A stretch of DNA of 23,142 nt from Bacillota bacterium (GCA_023391005.1 JAEWBS010000007.1:1-23142); one strand, 5' to 3'; shown: positions 15,451-23,046, counted from the stretch's first letter. Numbers and translations: made by a program. The notes: generated by a model not told the origin, from the letters alone.

Positions 15451-15497
15451 GGATTAAGCAAAGACGCTGTCCTTTTTGGACGGCGTCTTTCTTTTTT
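15451..15497 (+). terminator. Leader terminator (attenuator) upstream of amt with a possible antiterminator hairpin
   Basis: A 13-bp stem with one G-T pair (15460-15472 with 15478-15490), a T5 loop and a T-run at 15492-15497 forms an intrinsic terminator 25 bases before the amt start, inside the predicted leader. An alternative small hairpin AGC-AAAGAC-GCT (15457-15468) uses the left arm of the terminator, so the two cannot form together. Its six-base loop has A at position 1 and G at position 4, as in RNA sites bound by ANTAR antiterminators that control nitrogen genes. A second such hairpin, normally present, was not found. Confidence 0.72.
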
Positions 15498-15522
15498 AAA
15501 CTAATTTTAGGAGGAATTTTTC

Positions 15523-17271
15523 ATGGATCAGATCTTTGAAGCGGTAAATGGCGTTATATTCCCCATATGGTTCCTGATTGGCGCGGCGTTTGTGTTCTTT
15601 ATGCAAGGCGGGTTTGCCATGGTGGAGACCGGCTTCACCCGCGCCAAGAACGCCGGCAATATCATCATGAAAAACCTGATGGATTTTTGCATCGGCACTG
15701 TGGTGTTTGTTTTGCTCGGCTTTTCCCTGATGATGTCTGACAATTACCTGTTTGGGGTCATCGGTGTACCTGATTTGCAGATTTTTACCAGCTTTGCCAC
15801 GTTTAATTTCTCCAGCTTTGTTTTTAACCTTGTATTCTGTGCCACCGCCGCGACCATTGTCTCAGGTGCGATGGCGGAGCGCACCAAATTTTCCGCCTAC
15901 TGCATTTACAGTGCGGTGATCAGTATTCTGGTGTACCCGATAGAAGCCGGCTGGGTCTGGAATCCTCAAGGCTGGCTGCTGAACATGGGCTACGTAGACT
16001 TTGCGGGCTCCTCGGCCATACATATGGTCGGCGGCATTACGGCCTTCATCGGCGCGGCAATTCTCGGCCCCCGCATCGGCAAATACGTGGTTGACCCCGC
16101 AACCGGCGCGAAGGTTTCCCGCGCAATTCCCGGACACTCCATCACATTGGGTGCGCTCGGCGTATTTATTCTATGGTTCGGCTGGTACGGCTTTAACGGC
16201 GCTGCGGCTACCAGCGTCGAGCAGCTTGGTTCCATCTTTCTGACCACCACGCTGGCGCCCGGTATCGCCACCTGTGTTGCCATGTGCTGCACCTGGGTCA
16301 AAAACGGCAAGCCGGATGTGTCGATGTCACTCAACGGCTCTCTGGCCGGTTTGGTTGCCATTACCGCGCCCTGTGCAAATGTCGACGCATTTGGCGCGCT
16401 GATAATCGGTGCCGTGGCCGGTGTCCTCGTGGTCGTGGCGGTCGAGTTTATCGATATGAAGCTGCATGTTGACGATCCGGTCGGCGCTGTGGCGGTGCAT
16501 GGCGTTAACGGCATCTGGGGTACGCTAGCGGTTGGCCTGTTTGCCACCGATACCGCTCCGGGCGCTTCCGTAAAGGGCCTGTTTTATGGCGGTGGATTTG
16601 CGCAGCTTGGCATTCAGATCATCGGAATTCTCTCGATTGCCGCATGGACGACCGTCACCATGCTGCTGATTTTTCTGGCCATAAAGAAAACGAATGGCCT
16701 GCGTGTGACGGCTGAGGAAGAAATACAGGGGTTGGATCTGCCCGAGCACGGTCTGGTCAGCAGCTACGCCGACTTTATGATCACCGTTCCCACGCTGGAC
16801 TTTGGCAACGCCGACTTTGCGGCGCCCGTTATTGCGGTTCCGCCGGAGGTGGCGGTTCCTGTCAAAAACACCGCGCATTCTAACGCTAAGATGACCAAGG
16901 TGACCATTGTGACCAACCAGAACAAGTTTGGCGGTCTGCAAAAGGCGCTTGACAGCATCGGCGTCACCGGCATTACGGTGACCAATGTGCTTGGCTACGG
17001 TATGCAAAAGGGTTATCCGCAGCTTTACAGAGGCGTTCCGGTCGAAGCAAAGTTGCTGCCTAAGATTCAGGTTGATATTGTCATCAGCAAAATCCCGACC
17101 GACGTGCTTGTCAGTACTGTTAAAAAGGCACTGTATACCGGCCACGTAGGGGATGGCAAGATCTTCATCTACGACGTTGAAAATGTGATTAAGGTCAGAA
17201 CCGGCGAAGAGGGCTACGACGCGCTGCAGGACGAGGAAGAGGCCGTGACGTCAGCTTATACAAATGCATAA
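15523..17271 (+). CDS. amt: Ammonium transporter fused to a C-terminal PII signalling domain
   Basis: The 582-residue protein joins two families. Residues 1 to about 412 form a complete Amt channel with eleven membrane segments, the twin histidines His167 (SSAIHMVGG) and His326 (VAVHGVNGIWGT), and the cytoplasmic tail motif GLDLPEHG. After a linker, residues 457 to about 566 form a PII (GlnB/GlnK) domain. By alignment with E. coli GlnB, the 2-oxoglutarate/ATP residues Gln39, Lys58 and Lys90 are kept (Gln495, Lys514, Lys546). T-loop Arg47, which plugs the AmtB pore in GlnK complexes, is kept as Arg503. Tyr51, the uridylylation site, is Val507, and Arg101 is Lys557. So gating should depend on effector binding, not on uridylylation. 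The start has AGGAGG 8 bases upstream. Such fusions are known in clostridia. Confidence 0.95.
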   Translation: MDQIFEAVNGVIFPIWFLIGAAFVFFMQGGFAMVETGFTRAKNAGNIIMKNLMDFCIGTVVFVLLGFSLMMSDNYLFGVIGVPDLQIFTSFATFNFSSFVFNLVFCATAATIVSGAMAERTKFSAYCIYSAVISILVYPIEAGWVWNPQGWLLNMGYVDFAGSSAIHMVGGITAFIGAAILGPRIGKYVVDPATGAKVSRAIPGHSITLGALGVFILWFGWYGFNGAAATSVEQLGSIFLTTTLAPGIATCVAMCCTWVKNGKPDVSMSLNGSLAGLVAITAPCANVDAFGALIIGAVAGVLVVVAVEFIDMKLHVDDPVGAVAVHGVNGIWGTLAVGLFATDTAPGASVKGLFYGGGFAQLGIQIIGILSIAAWTTVTMLLIFLAIKKTNGLRVTAEEEIQGLDLPEHGLVSSYADFMITVPTLDFGNADFAAPVIAVPPEVAVPVKNTAHSNAKMTKVTIVTNQNKFGGLQKALDSIGVTGITVTNVLGYGMQKGYPQLYRGVPVEAKLLPKIQVDIVISKIPTDVLVSTVKKALYTGHVGDGKIFIYDVENVIKVRTGEEGYDALQDEEEAVTSAYTNA

Positions 17272-17341
17272 TATAGGTTAATTTGCATATTTACAGCCCC
17301 AAAACGATAAATATAAATATCTCCTTCTTTTCCTTCGAATA

Positions 17342-17387
17342 GCGCCCCCAAGGCTTTGCGGTTATATACGCAAAACCTTGGGGGCGC
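17342..17387. repeat. Long inverted repeat downstream of amt
   Basis: The arms 17342-17360 and 17369-17387 match at 18 of 19 positions with an eight-base AT-rich loop. The stem is very GC-rich at its base (GCGCCCCCAAGG). There is no T-run on either side. It starts about 70 bases after the amt stop codon and may mark the 3' end of that message. Confidence 0.7.
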
Positions 17388-17650
17388 GCTGTGTATAGCC
17401 AAACCATGCGAGAATCGGAATAGGGTTGGTGTGGATAGCTTGTACCCTTGCAAGGTGCAGAATGCAGGCGAGGCTGATGCCTGCCAAGAAGAGAACAGCG
17501 CGGCAAGGCGCAAAATAGGCTGCCAAGTCAAGCCGATTTTAAGTTGTTTGACTATACAGGTTATTAACGCAGGTGCATATAACTTTGGGGTGTTTGCGTT
17601 TTTCGCGTAAATTTTAGACCCGGTGTTCTGTTCCTGTGAGGCAGGCGCCG

Positions 17651-17694
17651 AACAGGATGGGGCTTACGCAACAGCGCAAGCCCCATCCTGTTTT
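17651..17694 (+). terminator. Strong hairpin, probable terminator
   Basis: A perfect 15-bp stem (17651-17665 with 17678-17692) is capped by a further three pairs and an AACA loop, with a short T-run at 17691-17694. The orientation fits the plus strand. It would end any transcript that reads through from amt, or one that begins in the gap. Confidence 0.6.
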
Positions 17695-17869
17695 GTCACG
17701 GCTTTAAAAACACCGCGTGATTTTAGTATTTTGGCTAACGATTAAGCGCGCAGTCAAGAGAACAAGTCCATGTTGTCTGGATGAGCGGGCGATATGGGAA
17801 GATGATCTCTCACAAGGGCGTTTACCGCAAGAGAGAAAACAGATCTCTAAATGTTTTGGCCTCATGTAC

Positions 17870-18274
17870 TTAACGCTTTGAACGGATGTGCGCGGCCACT
17901 TTAACATCCTCGCGCTTGATATGGCTGATCAGCCAGCCTGCAACGGCGGTGTTGACCTTGCCCACCAAAACGATCGTGGGTCCCTGCGCCTCAAGCTGTT
18001 CTATCAACTCACCGACGGTTTTCTTGAATGCCTCGTGATATTGCTTGTGGTTGGCATAATCGGGGTATTGGCTGGCGAGCTGTAGCTTTTCCTCATCCGC
18101 AAAATGCTTAGAGGTGTAGTCGTAAAGAAAAGAAGCGGTTTTCTGTAATATATCACGGCCTTTTCCCTTAGAACATGCGTCCAATAAATCATTGATTGCG
18201 ACAAACAGCTGCTTGTGCTGCGTGTCGATTGTAGCATTACCGGTTTCCAGATCGGCGGTCCAGTTATATGCCAT
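17870..18274 (-). CDS. Bacteriohemerythrin
   Basis: The 134-residue protein is a single hemerythrin domain. All seven ligands of the di-iron oxygen site are in place: His20 (DTQHKQLF), His57 and Glu61 (KHFADEE), His76 and His80 (NHKQYHEAF), His118 and Asp123 (SHIKREDVKVAAHI). It binds O2 in the cytoplasm and in anaerobes is thought to sense or buffer oxygen. I place the start at the ATG at 18274, which has AAAGGAG eight bases upstream; a GTG three codons earlier overlaps that ribosome site. It stands alone on the minus strand, with its own promoter in the upstream gap. Confidence 0.95.
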   Translation of the reverse strand: MAYNWTADLETGNATIDTQHKQLFVAINDLLDACSKGKGRDILQKTASFLYDYTSKHFADEEKLQLASQYPDYANHKQYHEAFKKTVGELIEQLEAQGPTIVLVGKVNTAVAGWLISHIKREDVKVAAHIRSKR

Positions 18275-18413
18275 TGTTGTCACTCCTTTTCAGTCGATAA
18301 TTGTTATATTGACAGAGAGCCTACTTAAAATCGCTTTGAATAGACCCTCAAGGCCTCATTTATAGCACGTTCTGCTTTGGTGTATTTGATGCCGACAATT
18401 TTCATTTTTATTT

Positions 18414-18442
18414 ATTATAGTGTTGTTTCTCAATTAATGCAA
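18414..18442 (-). promoter_or_regulatory. Possible promoter of the bacteriohemerythrin gene
   Basis: On the minus strand a perfect TATAAT (18414-18419) lies 17 bases from TTGCAT (18437-18442, only the TTG matches). The leader would be about 130 bases. A second candidate is an extended -10, TGCTATAAA, at 18359-18367. The gap 18284-18606 shows nothing else on this strand. Confidence 0.45.
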
Positions 18443-18530
18443 TGATAAACCGTTAAAATAATCATACTATTATGATGGGTTTCTCTTGATGGGTAAAAAT
18501 AACTAAAAATTTAGTCATTACTAGATATTT

Positions 18531-18559
18531 TTGAAGTGAATCAGATTTGAATGCATAAA
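18531..18559 (+). promoter_or_regulatory. Possible promoter of the Asn-rich small protein gene
   Basis: TTGAAG (18531-18536) and CATAAA (18554-18559) are 17 bases apart, each with four of six matches to the vegetative consensus. The start of transcription would be near 18566, about 40 bases before the ATG. The evidence is weak and a sporulation sigma factor is not excluded. Confidence 0.35.
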
Positions 18560-18606
18560 GCATTGGCGCAGGCAGATAATAAGATCAAAAGCGAGGTGAA
18601 AAGTAA

Positions 18607-18816
18607 ATGAACAACAATAATTCTTCAAAGGGTACCCAGAACAGCAACCCGAGAGATACTCAGAATTCCACACCCAACACCCAGAGCAGCAATAAGACCA
18701 ATTACCAGACCTCCAACCAGAACAACAGCAAAAACAGCTACCAATCCTCCACCCAGAATACCCAGAATACCCAGAATAACAAGGGCACCAACAAGACCGG
18801 CGATAATTGCAGATAA
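18607..18816 (+). CDS. Asn/Gln/Ser/Thr-rich small protein, function unknown
   Basis: A 69-residue protein made almost entirely of polar uncharged residues: 20 Asn, 9 Gln, 11 Ser and 11 Thr. Short repeats of the type TQN and TQNS occur throughout, including QNTQNTQN near the end, and the C-terminus is TGDNCR with the only cysteine. There is no hydrophobic core, signal peptide or membrane segment, so it is probably disordered. Support for a real gene is a GAGGTG ribosome site with 8 bases before the ATG and a clean terminator just after the stop. Gamma-type small acid-soluble spore proteins and some coat proteins have similar low-complexity make-up, but I do not recognise a specific family. Confidence 0.7.
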   Translation: MNNNNSSKGTQNSNPRDTQNSTPNTQSSNKTNYQTSNQNNSKNSYQSSTQNTQNTQNNKGTNKTGDNCR

Positions 18817-18828
18817 AATCGTACGCAT

Positions 18829-18866
18829 AAAAATGCCGCAAAGCGTTTTAGCTTGGCGGCGTTTTT
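18829..18866 (+). terminator. Rho-independent terminator of the small protein gene
   Basis: An 11-bp stem with one G-T pair (18829-18839 with 18856-18866, core GCCGC/GCGGC) encloses a small AAGC/GCTT inner stem and ends in a T-run at 18862-18866. It lies 12 bases after the stop codon. Confidence 0.88.
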
Positions 18867-18931
18867 ATTTCATAGAATATTGCGCTCTATCTGTCTGGCT
18901 GCATAAGGTGGATTGTACTTGATAAAATTAT

Positions 18932-18960
18932 TTGCTGTTCCTTCCACGGTATGTTAAAAT
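18932..18960 (+). promoter_or_regulatory. Promoter of the AbgA-like amidohydrolase gene
   Basis: An extended -10, TG-T-TAAAAT (18952-18960), is placed 17 bases after TTGCTG (18932-18937). The start of transcription would be near 18967, about 30 bases before the ATG at 18998. This supports the shorter protein, because the in-frame ATG at 18932 would lie upstream of the message. Confidence 0.55.
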
Positions 18961-18997
18961 ATCCATAAAATGCTGCATTGTTAAGGAGGATATTAAA

Positions 18998-20302
18998 ATG
19001 GGTTTTAGCTTCGACCGCATGGATATGGACGCTTTGGCCAAGGATCTGGTTTCGATACGGCGCGACCTTCACCGCCACCCCGAATCGGGATGGACCGAAT
19101 ACCGCACGACGGCCAAAATTATCGAGCAGCTGACCGCACTCGGTCTGAATGTGAAGTTTGGCAAGCAAATACATACGCCCGAGCACATGTACGGTATGCC
19201 CTCCGGCGACTATTTAAAGCAATGTGAGGCGCGCGCGATTGAAGAATCGGGCAGGGAAGATCTGATTGACCAGATGCGCGGCGGCTTTACCGGCTGTGTC
19301 ACCGAGATTGAGGGCGCGCTGCCCGGCCCGACCGTCGGTTTTCGCGTCGATATTGACTGTAATGACGTGGCTGAGTCCACCGACGAGGAACACCGCCCCG
19401 TTAAAGAAGGCTTTGTATCCACCCACGCGAACCTGATGCACGCCTGCGGGCATGACGGGCATACCGCTATCGGTATCGGTACATTGCGTTTGCTGCTGGC
19501 CCACCGCGACCAGATTAAGGGCAAAATTGTGTTTGTGTTCCAGCCCGCTGAGGAGGGGCTGCGCGGCGCAAACTCGATTGCGCAGTCGGGCGTGCTCGAC
19601 GGGGTTGATTATATGATCGGCGCGCATCTCGGCCTTAAAAAGTGGGAGGTTGGCACCGTCGCCACCGGGACCCACGGCTTTTTAGCCAGCACAAAATTTG
19701 ATGTCACCTTTAACGGCAAGTCGTCGCACGCGGGGGCGAGTCCCGAAGAGGGCCACAACGCGCTGGCCGCCGCCGCTACCGCCACACTGAACCTTTTGGC
19801 TATTCCGCGCCACAGTGGGGGCAGCAGCCGAATCAATATCGGCACCCTCAACGGCGGCACCGGCCGAAATGTCATTCCCGAGACAGCGGTGATGACGGTC
19901 GAAACACGCGGCATCACCACCGATATCAATGAATATATGTTTGCCAAGGCCGACCGCGTCTGCCGCGCCGCTGCCGACATGTACGAATGTGGATTTGAAA
20001 GCCGCTTTATGGGCGCGGCAGGCAGCGCCGTCTGCGATAAGGCGCTGGTGGACCGTGTTTCCGATTCAATTCGCGAACTGCCGGGCGTCAAGGAGATTTA
20101 TAAGGACGTCGACTTTGGCGGCGGTGAGGATTATACCTATATGATGAGCAAGGTGCAGTCGCAGGGCGGTCAGGCGACCGAGATGATCATCGGCACGCCG
20201 CTCAAAGCGCCGCACCACAATGGCCGATTTGATTTTGACGAAGCAGTGCTGCCGCTGGCCGTGCAGATTTTCGCCAAAATTGCGCTGGATATCTGTAAAT
20301 AA
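18998..20302 (+). CDS. abgA: M20 family amidohydrolase, AbgA-like (p-aminobenzoyl-glutamate hydrolase subunit A type)
   Basis: The 434-residue protein is an M20D metallopeptidase and resembles E. coli AbgA closely along its length: HPESGWTEYRT (27-37), GGFTG, MHACGHDGHTAIG (147-159), FQPAEEGLRGA, SHAGASPEEGHNAL, SRINIG, GRNVIP, VETRG and HHNGRFDFDE. Likely metal ligands are Cys150, His152, Glu186, His210 and His406 or His407. AbgA with AbgB splits p-aminobenzoyl-glutamate, a folate breakdown product; relatives hydrolyse other N-acyl amino acids. No AbgB or AbgT partner is adjacent, so it may act as a homodimer on a related amide. The start at 18998 has AAGGAGG eight bases upstream. The gene has its own promoter. 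Confidence 0.9.
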   Translation: MGFSFDRMDMDALAKDLVSIRRDLHRHPESGWTEYRTTAKIIEQLTALGLNVKFGKQIHTPEHMYGMPSGDYLKQCEARAIEESGREDLIDQMRGGFTGCVTEIEGALPGPTVGFRVDIDCNDVAESTDEEHRPVKEGFVSTHANLMHACGHDGHTAIGIGTLRLLLAHRDQIKGKIVFVFQPAEEGLRGANSIAQSGVLDGVDYMIGAHLGLKKWEVGTVATGTHGFLASTKFDVTFNGKSSHAGASPEEGHNALAAAATATLNLLAIPRHSGGSSRINIGTLNGGTGRNVIPETAVMTVETRGITTDINEYMFAKADRVCRAAADMYECGFESRFMGAAGSAVCDKALVDRVSDSIRELPGVKEIYKDVDFGGGEDYTYMMSKVQSQGGQATEMIIGTPLKAPHHNGRFDFDEAVLPLAVQIFAKIALDICK

Positions 20303-20332
20303 CGTTGCAAAAAACGAATAGGATTTAATCAT

Positions 20333-20376
20333 AAAAAGCTGGCCGCAAGATGCTGTTAGGCATTCTGCGGCCGGCT
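20333..20376 (-). terminator. Terminator between convergent amidohydrolase and AraC genes
   Basis: A GC-rich stem (20338-20353 with 20360-20375, core GGCCGCA/TGCGGCC, a small mismatch near the loop) is followed on the minus strand by TTTTT (20337-20333). It best serves the AraC gene reading leftward. It may also slow transcripts from the amidohydrolase, although no T-run exists on the plus side. Confidence 0.78.
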
Positions 20377-20413
20377 TCGTGTCAGATATCAAAAGCAGTC
20401 TGGTGGCAATTGA

Positions 20414-21286
20414 TTATTTTAGCCTGCGCACCGGCACCCAGATTTCGCTTTTATAATCTGCCTTGCTGGTATCGGGCGATTCGTTCCACAAAAGCTCCGG
20501 ACCCTCGGTTGATTCAAAAGCCGCCGAGGGGAACCATTCGGCATATATCCGGGCCCATGCCTCTTGCAGCGCGTGCGGAAAAGGGCCGACCGCCTTAAAA
20601 ACTGCCCAGGTAGATGCCTCAACGGGTAAAATGTCATAGCCGCCGTCATAGGACTGCGTGGTTGCCACACCGATATATTGGTCGAGTTCCGAGCCTTCTT
20701 CAGTGCGATCTTCAAAGTTGGCGGAAACGCTGAGCATGCCTTTGGGTTCAGTGTCACACAGGCCCTTGAGCTCGGCGATGATCTCAGGCGTTAGCCTTTG
20801 CGCCACCTCGTTCATCTGCGGGTTAACGCCCTTAAACTGCATGGTAATTCTCTTTTTAAAGCCCACAATATAAAAAGCTTCTTTGTCAACAATGCGATAA
20901 TCCATTTCTATTCCTCCTTTAATGGTCAGTTGAAAGGTCATGGGAGACAACACTTTAAGCGCGGCGTGCGCCTTTTTGGCCTGCGACGGTGTGATGCCGT
21001 GCATCGCATAAAAAGCTCTGCCGAACGCCTCGGGCGATTCATACCCCAGCTGCAACGCGAGATCGATAATTTTATTCTGTGCCGATTGCAGCAGCTCCCC
21101 GGCCAGCGACAGCCTTCTGCGGCGGATATATTCGCCCAACGGCATGCCGGCGAGGAAGGAAAACATCCTTCTAAAGTGGTATTCCGAACATCCGGCTATT
21201 TGAGAAATTTGGCGCGGGTCAATTTTATCGAGCAAATGATTCTCAATATATGCCATCGCTTCGTTGAATTGCGCGAGCATATTCAT
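20414..21286 (-). CDS. AraC-family regulator with GyrI-like effector-binding domain
   Basis: The 290-residue protein has an N-terminal AraC double helix-turn-helix (about residues 8-106), including IDPRQISQIAGCSEYHFRRMF and the second HTH signature IIDLALQLGYESPEAFGRAF followed by GITPSQAKK. A GyrI-like/BmrR-type effector domain follows (about 128-289), starting MDYRIVDKEAFYIVGFKKRI and including YIGVATTQSY and WAVFKAVGPFPHALQEAWARIYAEWFP. Rob and SoxS-like multidrug regulators of this architecture bind small hydrophobic ligands. The ATG is preceded by AAGGAGGTG. Its target cannot be assigned. It stands between the amidohydrolase and a helicase, facing away from the helicase. Confidence 0.92.
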   Translation of the reverse strand: MNMLAQFNEAMAYIENHLLDKIDPRQISQIAGCSEYHFRRMFSFLAGMPLGEYIRRRRLSLAGELLQSAQNKIIDLALQLGYESPEAFGRAFYAMHGITPSQAKKAHAALKVLSPMTFQLTIKGGIEMDYRIVDKEAFYIVGFKKRITMQFKGVNPQMNEVAQRLTPEIIAELKGLCDTEPKGMLSVSANFEDRTEEGSELDQYIGVATTQSYDGGYDILPVEASTWAVFKAVGPFPHALQEAWARIYAEWFPSAAFESTEGPELLWNESPDTSKADYKSEIWVPVRRLK

Positions 21287-21498
21287 TGTCTGACACCTCC
21301 TTATGAACCTATCATACCTGAAATTGTAGGCGGATGCCTGATATATTTGTTGCGGATTTTCACAGATTCAAAGCGTGAACGGATAGATCAGAACATTTGT
21401 ACCCTATAGTGATCTAACCGTCGAGCAAACGGTGGACAGACATTGATCGACAAGATCAACGCATTCATAACATAACGCTATTATTTATTGCACAGTTG

Positions 21499-21507
21499 TG
21501 CTATACT
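21499..21507 (+). promoter_or_regulatory. Extended -10 promoter of the DEAD-box helicase gene
   Basis: TGCTATACT fits TG-N-TATAAT with one mismatch in the hexamer; the -35 is poor. Transcription would start near 21514, leaving a leader of about 150 bases. The leader contains a CGCTT-GCA-AAGCG hairpin (21550-21562) and a CTTGCG/CGCAAG pair (about 21603-21633). Long structured leaders are common for cold-induced helicase genes. The rest of 21287-21498 shows only a small TTGATC/GATCAA inverted repeat (21443-21459). Confidence 0.5.
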
Positions 21508-21662
21508 ATAAACTGTTAAAAATATTATGGATATTTTTAAGTTGCGCATCGCTTGCAAAGCGGCGCGTTTAAATTCATTAAAATGCTGTTATGCAGCTTG
21601 CCTTGCGATGTAGGCTATTTAGGCCTCCGCAAGAGAAATATAAAAAAGGAAAAAAGGACTTA

Positions 21663-23009
21663 ATGACATTTAAAGAACTGAATCTTGTTCCGCCCATTCT
21701 CGCCGCGCTGCAAACGCAGGGCTATGAGCAGCCCACGCCGATACAGCAGCAGGCGATTACGCCCGCGCTGATGGGCAAAGACCTGCTCGGCTGCGCACAG
21801 ACCGGAACAGGCAAAACGGCAGCTTTTGCGCTGCCCATTTTACAGCGGCTTAACCAAGCCGGCACAACCAAGCAAAAGCGCAAAGCGCGCGCCCTGATAC
21901 TCACGCCAACACGTGAGCTTGCGCTGCAAATACACGAAAGCTTTGTCGCCTACGGTAAGGGGCTGCCGCTTAAAAGCACCGTCATTTTCGGCGGCGTTTC
22001 CCAGAATCCGCAGACCGAGCAGCTGGCGCGCGGCACCGATATTCTCGTGGCCACCCCGGGCCGTTTGCTGGATCTGATCAATCAGGGATTTGTTGATCTC
22101 TCGGGACTTGAGACCTTTGTGCTTGACGAAGCCGACCGCATGCTCGATATGGGCTTTATCAACGACGTTAAAAAGGTCGTCGCCCGCCTGCCGCGTCAGC
22201 GGCAAACCATGCTGTTCTCAGCTACTATGCCCGCCGAGATTGAGCAGCTGGCCAACAGCATGCTGACCGACCCGGTCAGCATAGCCGTCGCGCCCCCCGC
22301 CACAACGGTCGAGCTGATTGACCAGTCGGTTTATCTGACCGACAAGGCGAATAAACGCGATCTGTTGGTCTGGATTTTAAAAAACCACTCAATTTATTCG
22401 GCGCTGGTATTCACCCGCACTAAGCACGGTGCGGACCGTGTGTCCAAAGCGCTCAACGGGGCCAAGATTTCAGCCATGTCGATTCATGGCGACAAGTCGC
22501 AGGGCGCGCGCCAGCTGGCGCTGAGTAACTTTAAAAGTGGTCGGGTGCAGGTACTGGTCGCCACCGATATCGCCGCGCGCGGCATTGATATCGACCAGCT
22601 GTCGCACGTGATCAATTTTGATCTGCCCAACGAGCCCGATACCTATGTTCACCGCATCGGCAGAACGGGGCGTGCGGGCGCCGACGGCGTCGCGCTGTCC
22701 TTCTGCGACTTTGACGAGCTTGAATATCTCAAGGATATCGAAAAGCTCATCCGCAAGAAGATCCGGGTCGAGCAGGAGAACCCCTATCCGATGCAGGTGT
22801 TCGAGCCCGCTCCCAAAAAGCCCGCAGGCGGTCGGCGCGGCGGCGAGCAGCCTAAACAGGCGACGGCCCGGCCCGCAAAGCCCGCTGTACAAAAAAACAT
22901 AGTCGATACGCATGCCGAAAAGCCTTCGGCATATCGCGCGGCGGCCAAGCGGTCGGGCGCTGCACGCCGCAAAAACCGCCGCCCCGCTTCAACGTTGCAT
23001 CAGGGCTAA
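21663..23009 (+). CDS. DEAD-box ATP-dependent RNA helicase (RhlE/CshA type)
   Basis: The 448-residue protein has all DEAD-box motifs in order: Q motif (Phe3 and PTPIQQQ at 25-31), motif I AQTGTGKT (45-52), Ia PTRELA (82-87), Ib TPGR (131-134), II DEAD (155-158), III SAT (186-188), IV/V ALVFTRTK and ATDIAARGIDI, and VI HRIGRTGR (330-337). A basic, Lys/Arg/Ala/Pro-rich tail of about 70 residues follows and should help RNA binding. It unwinds short RNA duplexes in ribosome assembly or RNA decay, often in the cold. The ATG at 21663 has AAAGGA just upstream. Reading from 21591 would add 24 residues without family support. The next gene follows after 37 bases with no terminator. Confidence 0.95.
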   Translation: MTFKELNLVPPILAALQTQGYEQPTPIQQQAITPALMGKDLLGCAQTGTGKTAAFALPILQRLNQAGTTKQKRKARALILTPTRELALQIHESFVAYGKGLPLKSTVIFGGVSQNPQTEQLARGTDILVATPGRLLDLINQGFVDLSGLETFVLDEADRMLDMGFINDVKKVVARLPRQRQTMLFSATMPAEIEQLANSMLTDPVSIAVAPPATTVELIDQSVYLTDKANKRDLLVWILKNHSIYSALVFTRTKHGADRVSKALNGAKISAMSIHGDKSQGARQLALSNFKSGRVQVLVATDIAARGIDIDQLSHVINFDLPNEPDTYVHRIGRTGRAGADGVALSFCDFDELEYLKDIEKLIRKKIRVEQENPYPMQVFEPAPKKPAGGRRGGEQPKQATARPAKPAVQKNIVDTHAEKPSAYRAAAKRSGAARRKNRRPASTLHQG

Positions 23010-23046
23010 CACAAAACGTTATTGAGCTGTTAAGGAGGAAGCGCGC

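Larger units (their letters stand above)
17272..17869. other. Structured non-coding stretch between amt and bacteriohemerythrin
   Basis: This 598-base gap holds no gene I can support. It contains a long imperfect hairpin (17342-17360 with 17369-17387, one mismatch in 19), a palindrome CCTTGCAAGG at 17446-17455, a six-base stem at 17464-17484, and a terminator-like hairpin at 17651-17692. Open frames of up to about 90 codons on either strand lack ribosome sites and known motifs. It could be a long 3' untranslated region of amt, a small RNA, or a dispersed intergenic repeat. Confidence 0.5.

Noticed and set aside
17256..17531. 91-codon minus-strand frame in the gap after amt
   Set aside because: It crosses the end of amt and the long hairpin, and has no ribosome site or recognisable motif. 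The region may be a repeat, but not a gene.
17704..17907. 67-codon minus-strand frame after the bacteriohemerythrin
   Set aside because: Overlaps the end of the bacteriohemerythrin gene, has no ribosome site and no recognisable motif.
18607..18816. Repeats in the small gene as a CRISPR or tandem-repeat array
   Set aside because: The repeats are short codon-level TQN units without regular spacers.
18625..18828. 67-codon hydrophobic frame antisense to the Asn-rich small protein
   Set aside because: It looks like a membrane peptide, but that follows from reading Asn/Gln/Thr codons backwards. It has no ribosome site and starts inside the terminator stem.
18932..18997. 22-residue N-terminal extension of the amidohydrolase
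   Set aside because: A promoter overlaps it, and AAGGAGG precedes the later ATG at 18998, where AbgA-type similarity begins.
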